From contig JBDNJM010000040.1 of NCBI GenBank assembly GCA_041687755.1, positions 1-64,000 on the forward strand: DNA of 64,000 bases, read 5' to 3'. Every line of letters starts with the position of its first letter. Within the stretch, counting starts at the first letter, position 1. The position numbers were made by a program, and so were the translations under genes. Source of the stretch: JBDNJM01 sp041687755. GTDB taxonomy: Bacteria > Planctomycetota > UBA1135 > GCA-002686595. Shown here piece after piece: positions 16,875-26,103 of the stretch. The notes beneath the pieces are model-generated. The model saw only the letters and a list, made by a program, of their open reading frames with translations. It did not search any database and was not told the origin of the DNA.

Positions 16875-18328
16875 GCGCCGCTACCGGTGCCGTCCTCGGG
16901 CTCGTCTTCGAGGGACTCGACGCGCACGCGGGCGCTGCCGGCGTGCAGCCGCAGGATCAGCAGATCTCCCGGGCTGAGGTCGGCCGCCCGCCGCACGGCC
17001 GCGCCACCCGGATCGGTCACGGCCACCGCGTAGCCGCGCGCCAGCACGGCCACCGGCGAGTACGCCTCGAGCCGTCCCGCGGCCACCGCCAGCTGGCGCC
17101 CCGATTCGGCCTCCCTCGCTCGCATCGCGGCTACGAGTCGCGGCTGCACGCCAGCGAGGCGCTCGCCCCAGGCCGCGACACGTGCGGCGGGGCTCGCCGC
17201 ACGCAGGCGCTCCCCGAGCGCCTGCAGCCGCCGCTCCGCCGCCGCGACAGCCATGCTGCCCCCGGTGCGGGCGCGCGCCGCGAGGTGGCTCAGCTGTCGG
17301 GCGCGCTCCTGGAGGATCCAGTTCGGATCGCGCAGGCGACTCGTGCGCGCCAGGCGCAGCACCCGCTGCAGGCGTTCGTCGAGCTGCCCGTCGATCGCCG
17401 TGCCTAGGTGCACGTGGGCGCGGGTCAAGCGCTCCAGGAGCTCCTCGCGATCCGGGAATACGAGTTGGGCCGCGTCGGTCGGCGTGTGGGCCCGCGCGTC
17501 CGCACAGAAGTCCGCGAGGGTCGTGTCCGTCTCGTGCCCGACCCCCGAGACCACCGGCACGGCGCAGTCGTGAATCGCCTGGGCCAAGGGCTCCTCATTG
17601 AAGGCCCACAGGTCCTCGAGCGATCCGCCCCCGCGGGTCACGACGATCAGGTCGCAGCCGGCCTCGACCAGGGACGTGAGCGCATGTGCCAGCGCTTGGC
17701 TGGCGCCCGGGCCCTGGACCGCCGCGTGCCGCAACATCACCGGATAGCCCGGCCAGCGCATGGACCGGGTGCGCAGAAAGTCGCGCAGGGCCGCGCCGTC
17801 GCGGCTCGTGACCACGCCGATGCACGCGGGGAAGGCCGGCAGCTCGCGGCAACGCTCGAACCAGCCGCGGCTGTTGAGCTCGCGCTTGAGCGCCTCGAAC
17901 TGCGCGAGCAGCGCGCCCTCGCCGAGCGGCTCAAGCCGCTCCACGATCAGGCTGTAGCCGCCGCGTGGCGCGTACACGTCGAGGCTCCCGTGGGCCACGA
18001 CCTTATCGCCCTCCTTCGGGTTGTGCTTCGCCGCCTCGGCCACCTTGCTGCGCCACACAACGCACGAGATGCGCGCCTTCGCGTCCTTCAAATCGAAGTA
18101 CACGTGCCCCGAGGCCGCGCGCTTCAGGCCAGAGAGCTCGCCCTCGACCCGCAGCCGCCCAAAGCCCGCCAGGTTGCGCTGGATCGCCTGGGTCAACGCG
18201 ACCACGCTCAGCGGCTCGTCCTGGGCCTGCGCCCCGGCCCGTGCGGCTGAGCCCTCAGGCGGCATGTCGAACAGACCCGGAGGTCCAGGCGTCGGCTGGG
18301 CGTAACTCACATGCACGACTGTTCCCAC
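16871..18328 (-). CDS. xseA: Exodeoxyribonuclease VII large subunit
   Basis: A 485-aa XseA homologue, the catalytic large subunit of the single-strand exonuclease. An N-terminal OB-fold (SVVALTQAIQRNLAGFGRLRVEGELSG, cut short here) is followed by the core with VTSRDGAALRDF, VVTRGGGSLEDLWAFNEE and GVGHETDTTLADFCADARAHTPTDAA, the diagnostic motifs, then a long coiled coil. A GTG start at 18328 is used here; GTG 12 nt later is an alternative. The small subunit xseB is not in the window. The downstream glycosyltransferase overlaps by 4 nt. Confidence 0.95.
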   Translation of the reverse strand: MGTVVHVSYAQPTPGPPGLFDMPPEGSAARAGAQAQDEPLSVVALTQAIQRNLAGFGRLRVEGELSGLKRAASGHVYFDLKDAKARISCVVWRSKVAEAAKHNPKEGDKVVAHGSLDVYAPRGGYSLIVERLEPLGEGALLAQFEALKRELNSRGWFERCRELPAFPACIGVVTSRDGAALRDFLRTRSMRWPGYPVMLRHAAVQGPGASQALAHALTSLVEAGCDLIVVTRGGGSLEDLWAFNEEPLAQAIHDCAVPVVSGVGHETDTTLADFCADARAHTPTDAAQLVFPDREELLERLTRAHVHLGTAIDGQLDERLQRVLRLARTSRLRDPNWILQERARQLSHLAARARTGGSMAVAAAERRLQALGERLRAASPAARVAAWGERLAGVQPRLVAAMRAREAESGRQLAVAAGRLEAYSPVAVLARGYAVAVTDPGGAAVRRAADLSPGDLLILRLHAGSARVRVESLEDEPEDGTGSGA

Positions 18329-18383
18329 TCAAGCGTTCGGCGTCAAGCTCCGGCAGGCCGCCCCGACGCTCCGGGACGCCTGA

Positions 18384-19610
18384 CTAGTGCGCGCCGGCCG
18401 CAGGCAGCTCGATCGTCCCCGGAACTCCCGCGGGAGCATCCACCGCCTCCGGATCGAGCTGGCGGAAGCCGGGCAGCCCGGCGTCAATCCAGGCGTCGGA
18501 GTCGGCGTCCGCAAGCACGATACGCATGCGCCCGTTCATGAACGGCACGCTCTGCCCGTCGATCAGGGTCGCCCCGTCGAGCAACTCGAGGACCACTAGG
18601 CCGTCGCGCAGCCCCAGCAGCATGCGGTCCGCCAACAGATGCCGATCGGCGCGCCCCTGCGAGTCCCGCGCGAGGAAGCGCACGTCCAGCCAGGCCTCGT
18701 CGTCGCGCCCGCCCACGCTCTGCAGCTCGTAGCGCGCGCCGGAGCGGCTCAGCGCCAACAGCGCCTGGAAGCGCACCTGCATCGCCGCGCGATTGGTGAA
18801 CGGTCGACGCAGCAGGCGCGTCTCCGACTTGAGCGCGAACAGCTCCGGGCACAGCTTGCGGAAGGCCTCCGAATCGATCGCGTCGAGGTCGATCCGCAGG
18901 GGGTCTTGGTCCAGCTCGAGCACCTGCCCGCGGATGCGCTCCTCCGGACGGTGCAGCACCAGGCTGAGCGTGCGCCCCGAGAGGCTCTCTTCGAGCGTCA
19001 GGCGCTCCGCAGCCAGGCCGCCAATCAGGCCGCCCGAACGGTCCAGGCGCCTAAACACGACGGGACCGGTGCCGAACGCCTCGGCCTCGTCCCTGCGCGG
19101 ATCCAGCGCCCAGGGCACGCCGGCCTCGAGCAGCTCCAGCCCCCCCACGCCCTCGGTGCGCAGCAGGCCATTGAACGTGCGCCGCAGCTCGGTGCCGCGC
19201 TGCAGCGCCCCCGCGAGGGGCGTCGGCTCCGGCGCCACCGCGGGGGCCTCCGGCTCGGCGGCCTCGGCCTCGGTCAGGTCGCCGAGAATTTGCGCGAGCC
19301 CAGCGGCCAGCCCGCCGTCCGCGCCGTTGCTCACCAGCAGCTGCTGGCGCTGCAGCAGCTCCCACTCGCGGGCGTATGAGCGTTCCGACACGCGTCGCAG
19401 CTCGGCCGCGAGCGATCCCGCGCGTGCCCGCTCGTGCACGTTACGAATCTCCGCGAGCTGCAGCTCGGCACGCAGCCGGCCGACGAGCTCGGCCCATGCG
19501 CCCCGCTCGGTCCGCTGTGCCTCGGGGAGCTCTTGGGCGGCGACCCCTACGACCGCGGCACTCCCCGGCGTCGCGACAAACGTCAGCCCGAGTAGCGCGA
19601 GAACCAGCAT
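18384..19610 (-). CDS. Exported hypothetical protein with coiled-coil N-terminus
   Basis: A 408-aa protein with a signal peptide (MLVLALLGLTFVATPGSAA). Residues ~35-110 are helical with heptad-like Leu/Arg/Glu, followed by an Ala/Pro/Glu linker and a mixed alpha/beta region without a motif I recognise. Its ATG shares one base with the stop of the upstream gene (TGATG), so the two are probably co-translated and may form one periplasmic unit. Family and function unknown. Confidence 0.7.
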   Translation of the reverse strand: MLVLALLGLTFVATPGSAAVVGVAAQELPEAQRTERGAWAELVGRLRAELQLAEIRNVHERARAGSLAAELRRVSERSYAREWELLQRQQLLVSNGADGGLAAGLAQILGDLTEAEAAEPEAPAVAPEPTPLAGALQRGTELRRTFNGLLRTEGVGGLELLEAGVPWALDPRRDEAEAFGTGPVVFRRLDRSGGLIGGLAAERLTLEESLSGRTLSLVLHRPEERIRGQVLELDQDPLRIDLDAIDSEAFRKLCPELFALKSETRLLRRPFTNRAAMQVRFQALLALSRSGARYELQSVGGRDDEAWLDVRFLARDSQGRADRHLLADRMLLGLRDGLVVLELLDGATLIDGQSVPFMNGRMRIVLADADSDAWIDAGLPGFRQLDPEAVDAPAGVPGTIELPAAGAH

Positions 19611-20218
19611 CAGCGCACCGCCGTCGGGGGGGCTTCGACTCGGCCGGCCAGGCTGGTCGGAAGTTCGTTGACGTCTACCGGTCCAGAGAACAGCTCAAGC
19701 TCCAGATCCGCACCCAGCCGCAGCTTCAGCGCGCCGGTCGGCGCGGGCCCCCAGAGCAGGAGTTGGAGTCGCGAGCCGGGCTCCAGCGGCCCGGCCGGTT
19801 GAGCGAACAGCGCCTGCAGCGCCGAAGCCTGCTCGTCGAACTCGATCAGAGTCAGGCCAGGTCCGGCGGCGTCCGCCAGCGCGAGCTTCGACAGGTCGAG
19901 CGCGGTCGCCGTCGCAGAGGCGAGCTCCAGCTCGAGGCGCCAGGGCTCGCCAGCATCTCCACTGCCAAGCCCCAGCGGTCCACGCAGCGCGCGCGCGTCA
20001 TAGGCCTGGCGACCGGGATCCAGCTGCAGCGGACTCAGCCGGGCCGACAGCTGTCCTTCGCCGACAACGACCGAACCGCTCCAGCTCTCGACGCTCCCAG
20101 CGGGTGCCGGGACGGCCGAGTCCGCGCGCGGCGCGGTGCGCGGCGTCTGCGGCCGCGTGCCGACGAGCACCAGCAGCGTCGCCGAGGCGACCGGTAGCAG
20201 CAACGCCCATGCAGGCAT
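19610..20218 (-). CDS. Membrane-anchored hypothetical protein
   Basis: A 202-aa protein. The ATG at 20218 gives an N-terminal membrane segment or signal anchor (MPAWALLLPVASATLLVLVG), then a low-complexity Pro/Arg linker and a beta-rich Leu/Gly domain (LRLGADLELELFSGPVDVNELP). No family recognised. It overlaps the following exported protein gene by 1 nt. An extracytoplasmic role is inferred from the anchor and the partner gene. Confidence 0.65.
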   Translation of the reverse strand: MPAWALLLPVASATLLVLVGTRPQTPRTAPRADSAVPAPAGSVESWSGSVVVGEGQLSARLSPLQLDPGRQAYDARALRGPLGLGSGDAGEPWRLELELASATATALDLSKLALADAAGPGLTLIEFDEQASALQALFAQPAGPLEPGSRLQLLLWGPAPTGALKLRLGADLELELFSGPVDVNELPTSLAGRVEAPPTAVR

Positions 20219-20293
20219 TCGCGGAGTGGCTGTGTGGGGTGGGGAGAGGGCCAAGGCTTCAGGAATCGTGGACTGTTCGGAGGCTCGGCCAAC

Positions 20294-20365
20294 CTTGCTC
20301 AGCTCTGCGCTGAGCAAGCACCATTCATGGGCGCCGTCACCTGAGAGCGACGTGTTTGACGGCGC
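20294..20365. terminator. Two adjacent hairpins after the HEAT-repeat gene
   Basis: A 9-bp stem (20294-20302 with 20310-20318, CTTGCTCAG/CTGAGCAAG, 7-nt loop) and a second 9-bp stem (20331-20339 with 20357-20365, GCGCCGTCA/TGACGGCGC) lie between the HEAT gene stop at 20381 and the next minus-strand start at 20218. No T tract follows on the minus strand, so this is a likely rather than certain terminator pair. Confidence 0.5.
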
Positions 20366-20380
20366 GACCGCCCAAGAGGG

Positions 20381-21262
20381 TCAACTGCTCCAGCGCTCGC
20401 GCTTGTTGTCGTTCCACCACGAGCGCCAGTCGAAGAAGTCCGCTTCCTCGTTGCCGGTCATCGCCTCGAGCGTGCGCTTCGCGGGCGCGCGCATCGCGTT
20501 GTAGTAGCGCTGGACCTCCTGGCGATCGCCCGTGTCCGCCTGCTGCACCTCGAGCTGGTCGGCGAGCGGCACCATGGCCTTGAGCACCTCTTCGACGATG
20601 TCCTTACGCACCTGCTCCTCAGCGTCCACGTAGCTGCCCAGTGCCTGAACGCCCGCGGCGCGCACGTAGGCTTCGAAGTCGTCTAGCATCTTGACCAGGA
20701 CCTTGACGCCCTTGGGCTCCTGGGTCTTGCCCAGCGCGAGGATCACCGCCCGGTGGGCCTTCAGCTTGCCCTGCAGGTTCTTGTGGTCCACGTTCTTCAG
20801 CAGGATCGGGCCGGACTCCGGTCCCATCTTGCCGAGCTGCTGCGCGGCATGCTCCTGGAGCGCTTCGTCGGGGACGTCCTCCGCGAGGTCCTTGCGCCGC
20901 ACGGTCAGCGACGCGCCCAGCTCTTTCACGATCGAGAAGCGGTCCTTCGGGCCGCTGCGGTTGAACTCGCGCAGCAGGTCATCGATCACCGCCATCGCGA
21001 GGTCGTCCTCCTTGCCGCTCTTGCCGACGTGGTCCTTGAACACGCCGAGCAGCTCCTTGACCTCCGCGCGCTTGTCGGGGCGCTCGTCGATCGGCAGGTC
21101 TTCCGGCCGCTTGGGCTCCTCCTCCTGCTCCTCCTGGAACGTCGCGAGCACGGCGGGGGCGCCGGCATCGACAAGACCCGTCTCGACGGGAGCGGTCGTC
21201 TCGGGCCGCGGTGCAGTCGGACTCGACGCGAGGGCGAGGCTCAGGGTGATCCAGGTCAGCAT
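20381..21262 (-). CDS. Exported HEAT-repeat protein
   Basis: A 293-aa protein with a short signal peptide (MLTWITLSLALASS) and an acidic linker (EEQEEEPKRPEDLP). The rest is helical repeats of HEAT type, seen in stretches such as AVILALGKT...VKVLVKMLDD and VRAAGVQALGSYVD. Exported HEAT proteins of this kind are common in planctomycetes and usually mediate protein contacts; a partner is not evident here. Two hairpins follow the stop codon. Confidence 0.75.
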   Translation of the reverse strand: MLTWITLSLALASSPTAPRPETTAPVETGLVDAGAPAVLATFQEEQEEEPKRPEDLPIDERPDKRAEVKELLGVFKDHVGKSGKEDDLAMAVIDDLLREFNRSGPKDRFSIVKELGASLTVRRKDLAEDVPDEALQEHAAQQLGKMGPESGPILLKNVDHKNLQGKLKAHRAVILALGKTQEPKGVKVLVKMLDDFEAYVRAAGVQALGSYVDAEEQVRKDIVEEVLKAMVPLADQLEVQQADTGDRQEVQRYYNAMRAPAKRTLEAMTGNEEADFFDWRSWWNDNKRERWSS

Positions 21263-21525
21263 GGTGGGTTCCTCCAGGGTGCCTCCCGGCCCACTGGGGG
21301 CCGGACGGCGGTGCGAGCCCTCGGGGGGCCCATGTTCGAAAAGGTTCGGTCGCGGCGGGGTCCGCAGCTAGATAGGGTGCCAGAGTGCGCAGGGGGACAG
21401 TGCAGCAAACAACATGCCGCGCCCCGGCTCCAGGCCAAGGCCTCCGATCGGAGGAGCGTCAGGCAGGGGCCAGGAACTCTTTCTCGGCACTTCTAGACGC
21501 CCGGCTGGGGACGGATCTTCCGGGA

Positions 21526-22362
21526 TTACGCGTCTGCAGCCCTACGCAGTCGCTCCCAGGCGTCAAAAACCCGGGCAAAGTGCATCCCTGACACCCCTGG
21601 AAGGGTTTTCCCGCGCCCCCCAAGCCCTCTGACCGGCACAACGCCTCGAACGGAGCTGCATAGGAAAAACTCTTCGAACCGCGGCAACTCGGCGAGCGGA
21701 AGCTCCCCCTCGGTGACCTCTCCATGTTCCACAAGGAGGCCCCGCGCGATACCCGGCAGGCAGCCCGAATCCAGCCCCGGCGTCAGGGCCTGGCCGTCCA
21801 GCACCGCAATCGCGCTGGCCCGGGTCGCCTCCAGCACGCAGTCGTCGGTCGTCAACAGCAGCGCGTCGAACTCGCCCCGGGCTTCGGCCGCCGCGAGCGC
21901 GCGTCGCTTCGCCAGCCGATTGAAGTGCTTGTGGCGCTCGAGCGCGTCGCCGCGTGGAACGCGCAGGCCCAGCTCGATCCCCAGGCGCACAGCGGCGGCG
22001 GGCGCGTCGGGCAGCGCTCGCGATTGAACGAGCACCGTCGCCGCATCGCCGGGAGCACCCGGCGACCAGTTGAGCCGCAGCACGGCGGGTCGCTGCGCCA
22101 GCTCCCGACCGAGCTCCGCGACTCCGCGGCGCAGCTCGAGCTCCGCCGAAAGCGCCGGACCTTGTCCATACAGATCGCGGATAGAGCCGCACAGCCTCGC
22201 CAGGTGCAGCTGCAGCAGCTCTGGGCGCCCAGCGCGCCAGGCCAGCGTCGTGAACACGCCCTCGCCGAACAGGAACCCAGGATCCGCCGCCGAGACCACG
22301 CGCGCATTTCCAGGCAGCACCCGGCCCGCGTGCCACAGGGGCCACTCCTCTGCGCCGCTCAC
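21526..22362 (-). CDS. Class IV aminotransferase, PabC-like (4-amino-4-deoxychorismate lyase)
   Basis: A 278-aa PLP enzyme of the branched-chain aminotransferase/ADC-lyase fold. GFLFGEGVFTTLAWRAGRP is the N-terminal signature; HKHFNRLAKR contains the PLP Lys; DDCVLEATRASAIAV corresponds to the E-x-(T/S)-x-(S/A)-N region, with Ala-Ser where Ser-Asn is usual; GLDSGCLPGIARG matches the L-x-G-x-x-R loop. Its start overlaps the upstream chorismate-binding gene by 4 nt (ATGA), which favours a PabC-like role in p-aminobenzoate/folate synthesis over a branched-chain aminotransferase. Confidence 0.82.
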   Translation of the reverse strand: MSGAEEWPLWHAGRVLPGNARVVSAADPGFLFGEGVFTTLAWRAGRPELLQLHLARLCGSIRDLYGQGPALSAELELRRGVAELGRELAQRPAVLRLNWSPGAPGDAATVLVQSRALPDAPAAAVRLGIELGLRVPRGDALERHKHFNRLAKRRALAAAEARGEFDALLLTTDDCVLEATRASAIAVLDGQALTPGLDSGCLPGIARGLLVEHGEVTEGELPLAELPRFEEFFLCSSVRGVVPVRGLGGRGKTLPGVSGMHFARVFDAWERLRRAADA

Positions 22363-23558
22363 GAGCCGCCGCCTCCCTGGGCCGCGGCCAGCAGCTCCAG
22401 CAGCGACTCGGCCGCCGCTCGGCCACCGGGGCCAGAGCCCGCGCTCACACTGAGATGCTCGGTGAATTCGGAGCGCCGGTGAACAACGCTCGGGCGCGCC
22501 GCTGCGAACATCAGATTGCCCGCGGTGTCCAGGTAACCCAGCGCACCCGCGGCTCCGTCCGATCCTGCCCGTTCGCCTAGAAGCGCCGCCAGCAGCGCCG
22601 CCGACGCCGCCGACGACTCCAGCTCGCCCTGCACCGCGATCGAGAGCTGGTGCAGGTCCGGATCGCTGGAGAGCTCCGGCTGCCCGATCGTGATCGAGCC
22701 CGCGCGCACGTGATCCGCGAAAAATACCGCGCGCTCCGCGCCCGCGGCCTGCAGCCGCGCCTGCATTTCGGCGCTCGCCTGCAGCTCCTCCACCCGGGCT
22801 CGGTCGAACGCGGCATCTGCGATGCGAGGCGCACCGCTCAGCAGCGGCCGCGAACGCGCGCGCCGACCGCGCACCTCGAGCAACAGCTCAGAGGAGGCGC
22901 ACAGCATCCCGCCAGAGGGCCAGCGAGCGAGGCCCGCGAGGGGAACCGGCAGCGCCTCGCGCAACGCGAGGTGCAGATCCACGACGTCCCCAGAAAAGGG
23001 ACACTCAAGCTCCTGGGACGAGTCGGTGGAGTCGCCCGGGCGCGCCTCGATCCGCCCCACCGAGAACGCGCCGCGCCGCGACCCGCGGTCGAGGCGCTGC
23101 ATCACGCGCTCCCGTCGCCCGTCGCGATCGGTCGCGTCGCCGCGGCCGAGCACTAGGCTCGCCGTGCCCGACCCGTGATCGAGCACGACGAAGTCCGTGT
23201 AGAACCCGCCGGCGACCGCCGGCTCGCCGCCCGCCGCGCTCCTGAAGGCCCCCAGGAAGCCCCCTTGGAACGGTCCCGGCGCGGCGCCGCGGCGCTCCAT
23301 CGCCGCCGCGACCGCAGCCACCTCGGCGACCGTTCCCGGGCGCACGCCGGAGCCCGGATCGCCGCAGTCCATCCAGGGCTCGAACCCCACCAGGGAGTAG
23401 CGCATCGGGCGCCCGCCCGCGCTGTCGAGTCCGACCACGCCGCGCAGATCGCGCAGGCAGTCGAGGACGAGGCCGGGATCGAGGCCGCCGCCGAGAGGTT
23501 CGATCTCCGGCTCGAAGGCCGGCGCGGTGCGGCCGAGGTCGAAAGGGTGTGGAGACAT
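22359..23558 (-). CDS. Divergent chorismate-binding (PabB/TrpE-like) protein
   Basis: A 399-aa protein starting MSPHPFDLGR; longer in-frame starts look non-coding. The layout follows PabB: an N-terminal part with YSLVGFEPWM, then LARWPSGGMLCASSELLLEVRGRRARSRPLLSGAPR aligning with the S-P-E-x-F and P-I-x-G-T-x-x-R motifs (shown in part), then LHQLSIAVQGEL, and GALGYLDTAGNLMFAAARPSV matching the final G-x-x-G-Y strand. The usual E-H-x-M-L-V-D-L-x-R-N-D block is replaced by AERAVFFADHVRAG, so key catalytic acids look altered. Coupled with the PabC-like gene (ATGA). Either a diverged aminodeoxychorismate synthase or an enzyme with changed chemistry. Confidence 0.65.
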   Translation of the reverse strand: MSPHPFDLGRTAPAFEPEIEPLGGGLDPGLVLDCLRDLRGVVGLDSAGGRPMRYSLVGFEPWMDCGDPGSGVRPGTVAEVAAVAAAMERRGAAPGPFQGGFLGAFRSAAGGEPAVAGGFYTDFVVLDHGSGTASLVLGRGDATDRDGRRERVMQRLDRGSRRGAFSVGRIEARPGDSTDSSQELECPFSGDVVDLHLALREALPVPLAGLARWPSGGMLCASSELLLEVRGRRARSRPLLSGAPRIADAAFDRARVEELQASAEMQARLQAAGAERAVFFADHVRAGSITIGQPELSSDPDLHQLSIAVQGELESSAASAALLAALLGERAGSDGAAGALGYLDTAGNLMFAAARPSVVHRRSEFTEHLSVSAGSGPGGRAAAESLLELLAAAQGGGGS

Positions 23559-24171
23559 GGTCGGGGAGTCCGGAAGGCGGGCTAGAGCGGGGCGGGCAAG
23601 GCAGCAGGCTACTCGCAGACTCCGCCAACGGTAGCCGCCCATGGACCCCGGCCGCGGCGGGACTCTTGCGCGGATCCTGCAGACGCCTAGTCCTTCGACC
23701 TCGGCGCGTACTCCGCCCACCAGCCCTCCACTCGTTCCGAGAGCTCGGCGGTCAGCTCGTCGCTCGTCCCCAGCTCGCGAAGCCGGTCGGCCACGGCGTG
23801 GGCGCGTGCGGGCTCTTCCGCCTGAATCCAGAGGTAGACCTGGCTCTCTAGCTGTTCGCGCCGATCGAGCGACAGGGCCGGGCGAGCAGCGGACTCACTC
23901 CCTGCTTGTTCAGCAAGCCATCGAGCCACGCGAGCGCTTCCTAGCCGAGCTCCATCGACGCCGCATATGGCCCCCCTGCGCATGCGCCGCCCGCTGAGCC
24001 GGGTCAAAACGTTCGCAAGTTGTCCCACTGCCCGGAGCCGTTCGCACCCAGCTCAGCCGCGCCCTCGCGCGGCCCGCCGAGCTGCTTGACGCCCACCGAT
24101 CCAGGCGGCGGCCCAGGCGGCGGCCGATCCCGCGCCTCGGAGCCGGCTCGGGATGCGGTACAACCTGCGTC
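23559..24171. other. Spacer between divergent units, one doubtful ORF
   Basis: A 613-bp stretch between the PabB-like start (minus) and the MFS start (plus). It holds the possible small gene 23687-24028 described separately. Otherwise I see no RNA gene, repeat or clear promoter. Confidence 0.4.
23687..24028 (-). CDS. Possible small hypothetical protein
   Basis: A 113-aa frame. The first ~45 residues are Arg/Gly-rich and unconvincing, but the second half (SLDRREQLESQVYLWIQAEEPARAHAVADRLRELG, shown broken: SLDRREQLES / QVYLWIQAEE) reads like a helical protein ending WWAEYAPRSKD, so a real start may be internal. No family recognised. It could also be a decayed gene end. Confidence 0.35.
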   Translation of the reverse strand: MGQLANVLTRLSGRRMRRGAICGVDGARLGSARVARWLAEQAGSESAARPALSLDRREQLESQVYLWIQAEEPARAHAVADRLRELGTSDELTAELSERVEGWWAEYAPRSKD

Positions 24172-25563
24172 GTGAGCCAACCCGATTCTGCCCCCGCGTC
24201 CGCCTCGCCCGCCTCCCAGCCCGGGACCCCGAACACCCGCTCGGTCCTCGGCCTGGTGTTCCTGACGGTCTTTATCGACCTGATCGGGTTCGCGATCATC
24301 TTCCCGCTGTTCCCGGCGATGCTCGACCACTACCTCGGTGCCGAGGGGTCCGAGAGCGCGGTCGGGCAGCTCGTTGCCTGGCTGTCGGGCCTGGTCGAGG
24401 GACGCGGTGACGAGACCTTCGCGGTCTACGTGCTGTTCGGTGGCGCGCTGGGCTCGATCTACTCCGCGCTGCAGTTCGTGTTCGCGCCGGTGTGGGGGGC
24501 GCTCTCCGACCGCATCGGCCGGCGGCCCGCCATTCTGATCACGCTCGCCGGCACCTCCGCCAGTTACCTGCTGTGGTTCTTTGCCGGCAGCTTTTTGCTG
24601 CTCGTCGTCGCCCGCGTGCTCGGCGGCATCATGGCCGGCAACATCTCGACCGCCAGCGCGGCCGTGGCCGACATCTCCGAGCCGCGCGCCCGCGCGAAGA
24701 ACATGGCCGTGATCGGCATGGCCGTCGGTCTCGGGTTCGTCATCGGCCCGGCCCTGGGGGCCCTGGCCTACGGCTACCTCGACGTGCTGAGCTGGACCGG
24801 ACCCGACGCCGCCGCCTGGGGCATCAACCCGTTCTCGGGCGCCGCACTCGCCGCCTTCGTCCTGAGCGTGCTCAACCTGGTCTGGGCCTTCGCACGCTTC
24901 CCTGAGACCCGCCGACCCGAGGCCCCCACCGACGAGGCCGAGCTGCGCGCCAAGCGCTCGCCGTTCAAGGCCCTGCGCGACATCAACGCGCCGGGCGTGA
25001 CGCGCGCCAACCTGACCTACTTCCTTTACGGCACCGCCTTCGCCGCCATGGAGTTCACCTTGGTGTTCCTGGCGGCCGACCGGCTGGGCTTCGGCCCGCG
25101 CGACAACGCCTGGATGTTTGTCTTCATCGGCCTGACGATCGCCTTCGTCCAGGGCGGTTTTGTGCGGCGCATGGCGCCCAAGGTCGGCGAGAAGAAGCTG
25201 CTCGTGCTCGGCCTCGCGCTGATGGTGCCCGGGTTCATCGCGGTTGGCGCCACGGGCTCGGTCGGACTGCTCTACGTCGGGCTGGCCCTGCTGGCGACCG
25301 GCAGCGCGCTCGCCATGCCGACCCTGTCCGCCCTGGTCAGCCTGTACTCCCCCGAGGAGCGCCAGGGTCTGGCCCTCGGCACCTTCCGCTCCATGGGCGC
25401 CCTCAGCCGCGCGATCGGCCCCATCCTGGGCGGCCTGCTCTACTGGAGCCTGGCCTCCTGGGCGCCCTACTACCTGGGCGCCGCTTTCCTGGTACTCCCG
25501 CTGGTGCTCGCCTTGGGCCTGCCCGACCCGCGCGCGGGAGACCCGACCGCCACCGCCCACTGA
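24172..25563 (+). CDS. MFS transporter (tetracycline-resistance-like)
   Basis: A 463-aa membrane protein starting at GTG. About 12 hydrophobic segments are visible; the loop after helix 2 reads WGALSDRIGRRPAIL, the MFS G-x-x-x-D-R-x-G-R-R motif A, and helix 5 has the GFVIGPALGALAY antiporter-like motif C. The family is closest to TetA/Bcr-type drug:H+ antiporters. Residues ~55-80 form a longer than usual first periplasmic loop. It precedes a small exported protein by 21 nt. Substrate unknown. Confidence 0.88.
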   Translation: MSQPDSAPASASPASQPGTPNTRSVLGLVFLTVFIDLIGFAIIFPLFPAMLDHYLGAEGSESAVGQLVAWLSGLVEGRGDETFAVYVLFGGALGSIYSALQFVFAPVWGALSDRIGRRPAILITLAGTSASYLLWFFAGSFLLLVVARVLGGIMAGNISTASAAVADISEPRARAKNMAVIGMAVGLGFVIGPALGALAYGYLDVLSWTGPDAAAWGINPFSGAALAAFVLSVLNLVWAFARFPETRRPEAPTDEAELRAKRSPFKALRDINAPGVTRANLTYFLYGTAFAAMEFTLVFLAADRLGFGPRDNAWMFVFIGLTIAFVQGGFVRRMAPKVGEKKLLVLGLALMVPGFIAVGATGSVGLLYVGLALLATGSALAMPTLSALVSLYSPEERQGLALGTFRSMGALSRAIGPILGGLLYWSLASWAPYYLGAAFLVLPLVLALGLPDPRAGDPTATAH

Positions 25564-25583
25564 GGGCTCAAGGCGCGCCCGCC

Positions 25584-26063
25584 GTGAAGTCGAACGCCAC
25601 TATCGCCATGACCACTCGACTGCTTCCCACCGCCCTCGTTATCGGCCTCGCCGCCGGTGCCCTCAGCCTCGTCCCGACGTCCGTCGACGCCGCCAACTCC
25701 GTCGCCCAGGACCCGCCGCGCCCCGGCGACCTGTCGGCGCAGGTCCAGGCGCTCGAGGCGGACCTCAGCCTCGTCCAGGGCCTGGTCGACGCCGTCGGCA
25801 CCGAAAACGCGGCCCTGCGCGGCGAGATCGAATCGCTGACGAAGGCCATGAGCATCCAGGGCAAGCAGGCCGAGAAGCTGCTCGGCGTGTTCGACCAGGC
25901 CGAACAGGAGGGCTTTACCGCCGGGATTAACTACGAGTCGCGCAAGACCCTCCTGAGCGGCCTGCGCGCCTTCGCGACCGAGGTGCACCAAGCCACCTCC
26001 AAGCTCGACGGCGCTAAGGACGCCTCGGCTGGCGACGGCGCGCGCGGCAAAAATCAGCGCTAG
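25584..26063 (+). CDS. Exported coiled-coil protein
   Basis: A 159-aa protein (GTG start; ATG at 25608 is an alternative). A signal peptide (TTRLLPTALVIGLAAGALSL) is followed by a coiled coil (residues ~50-85, LSAQVQALEADLSLVQGLV) and a helical C-terminal part. No catalytic motif. It is 21 nt downstream of the MFS transporter and may be co-transcribed. Function unknown; periplasmic structural or adaptor role possible. Confidence 0.6.
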   Translation: MKSNATIAMTTRLLPTALVIGLAAGALSLVPTSVDAANSVAQDPPRPGDLSAQVQALEADLSLVQGLVDAVGTENAALRGEIESLTKAMSIQGKQAEKLLGVFDQAEQEGFTAGINYESRKTLLSGLRAFATEVHQATSKLDGAKDASAGDGARGKNQR

Positions 26064-26103
26064 CCCTCTTCGGTTCCGACAGCCGGTGTCCGACACTTGG
26101 CCC

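Noticed and set aside
21369..21380. ATAGGGTGCCAG resembling the outer box of the large inverted repeats, and a similar TGGCACCCTA at 56660
   Set aside because: Only 10-11 bases match and no inverted partner is nearby; chance cannot be excluded in this composition.
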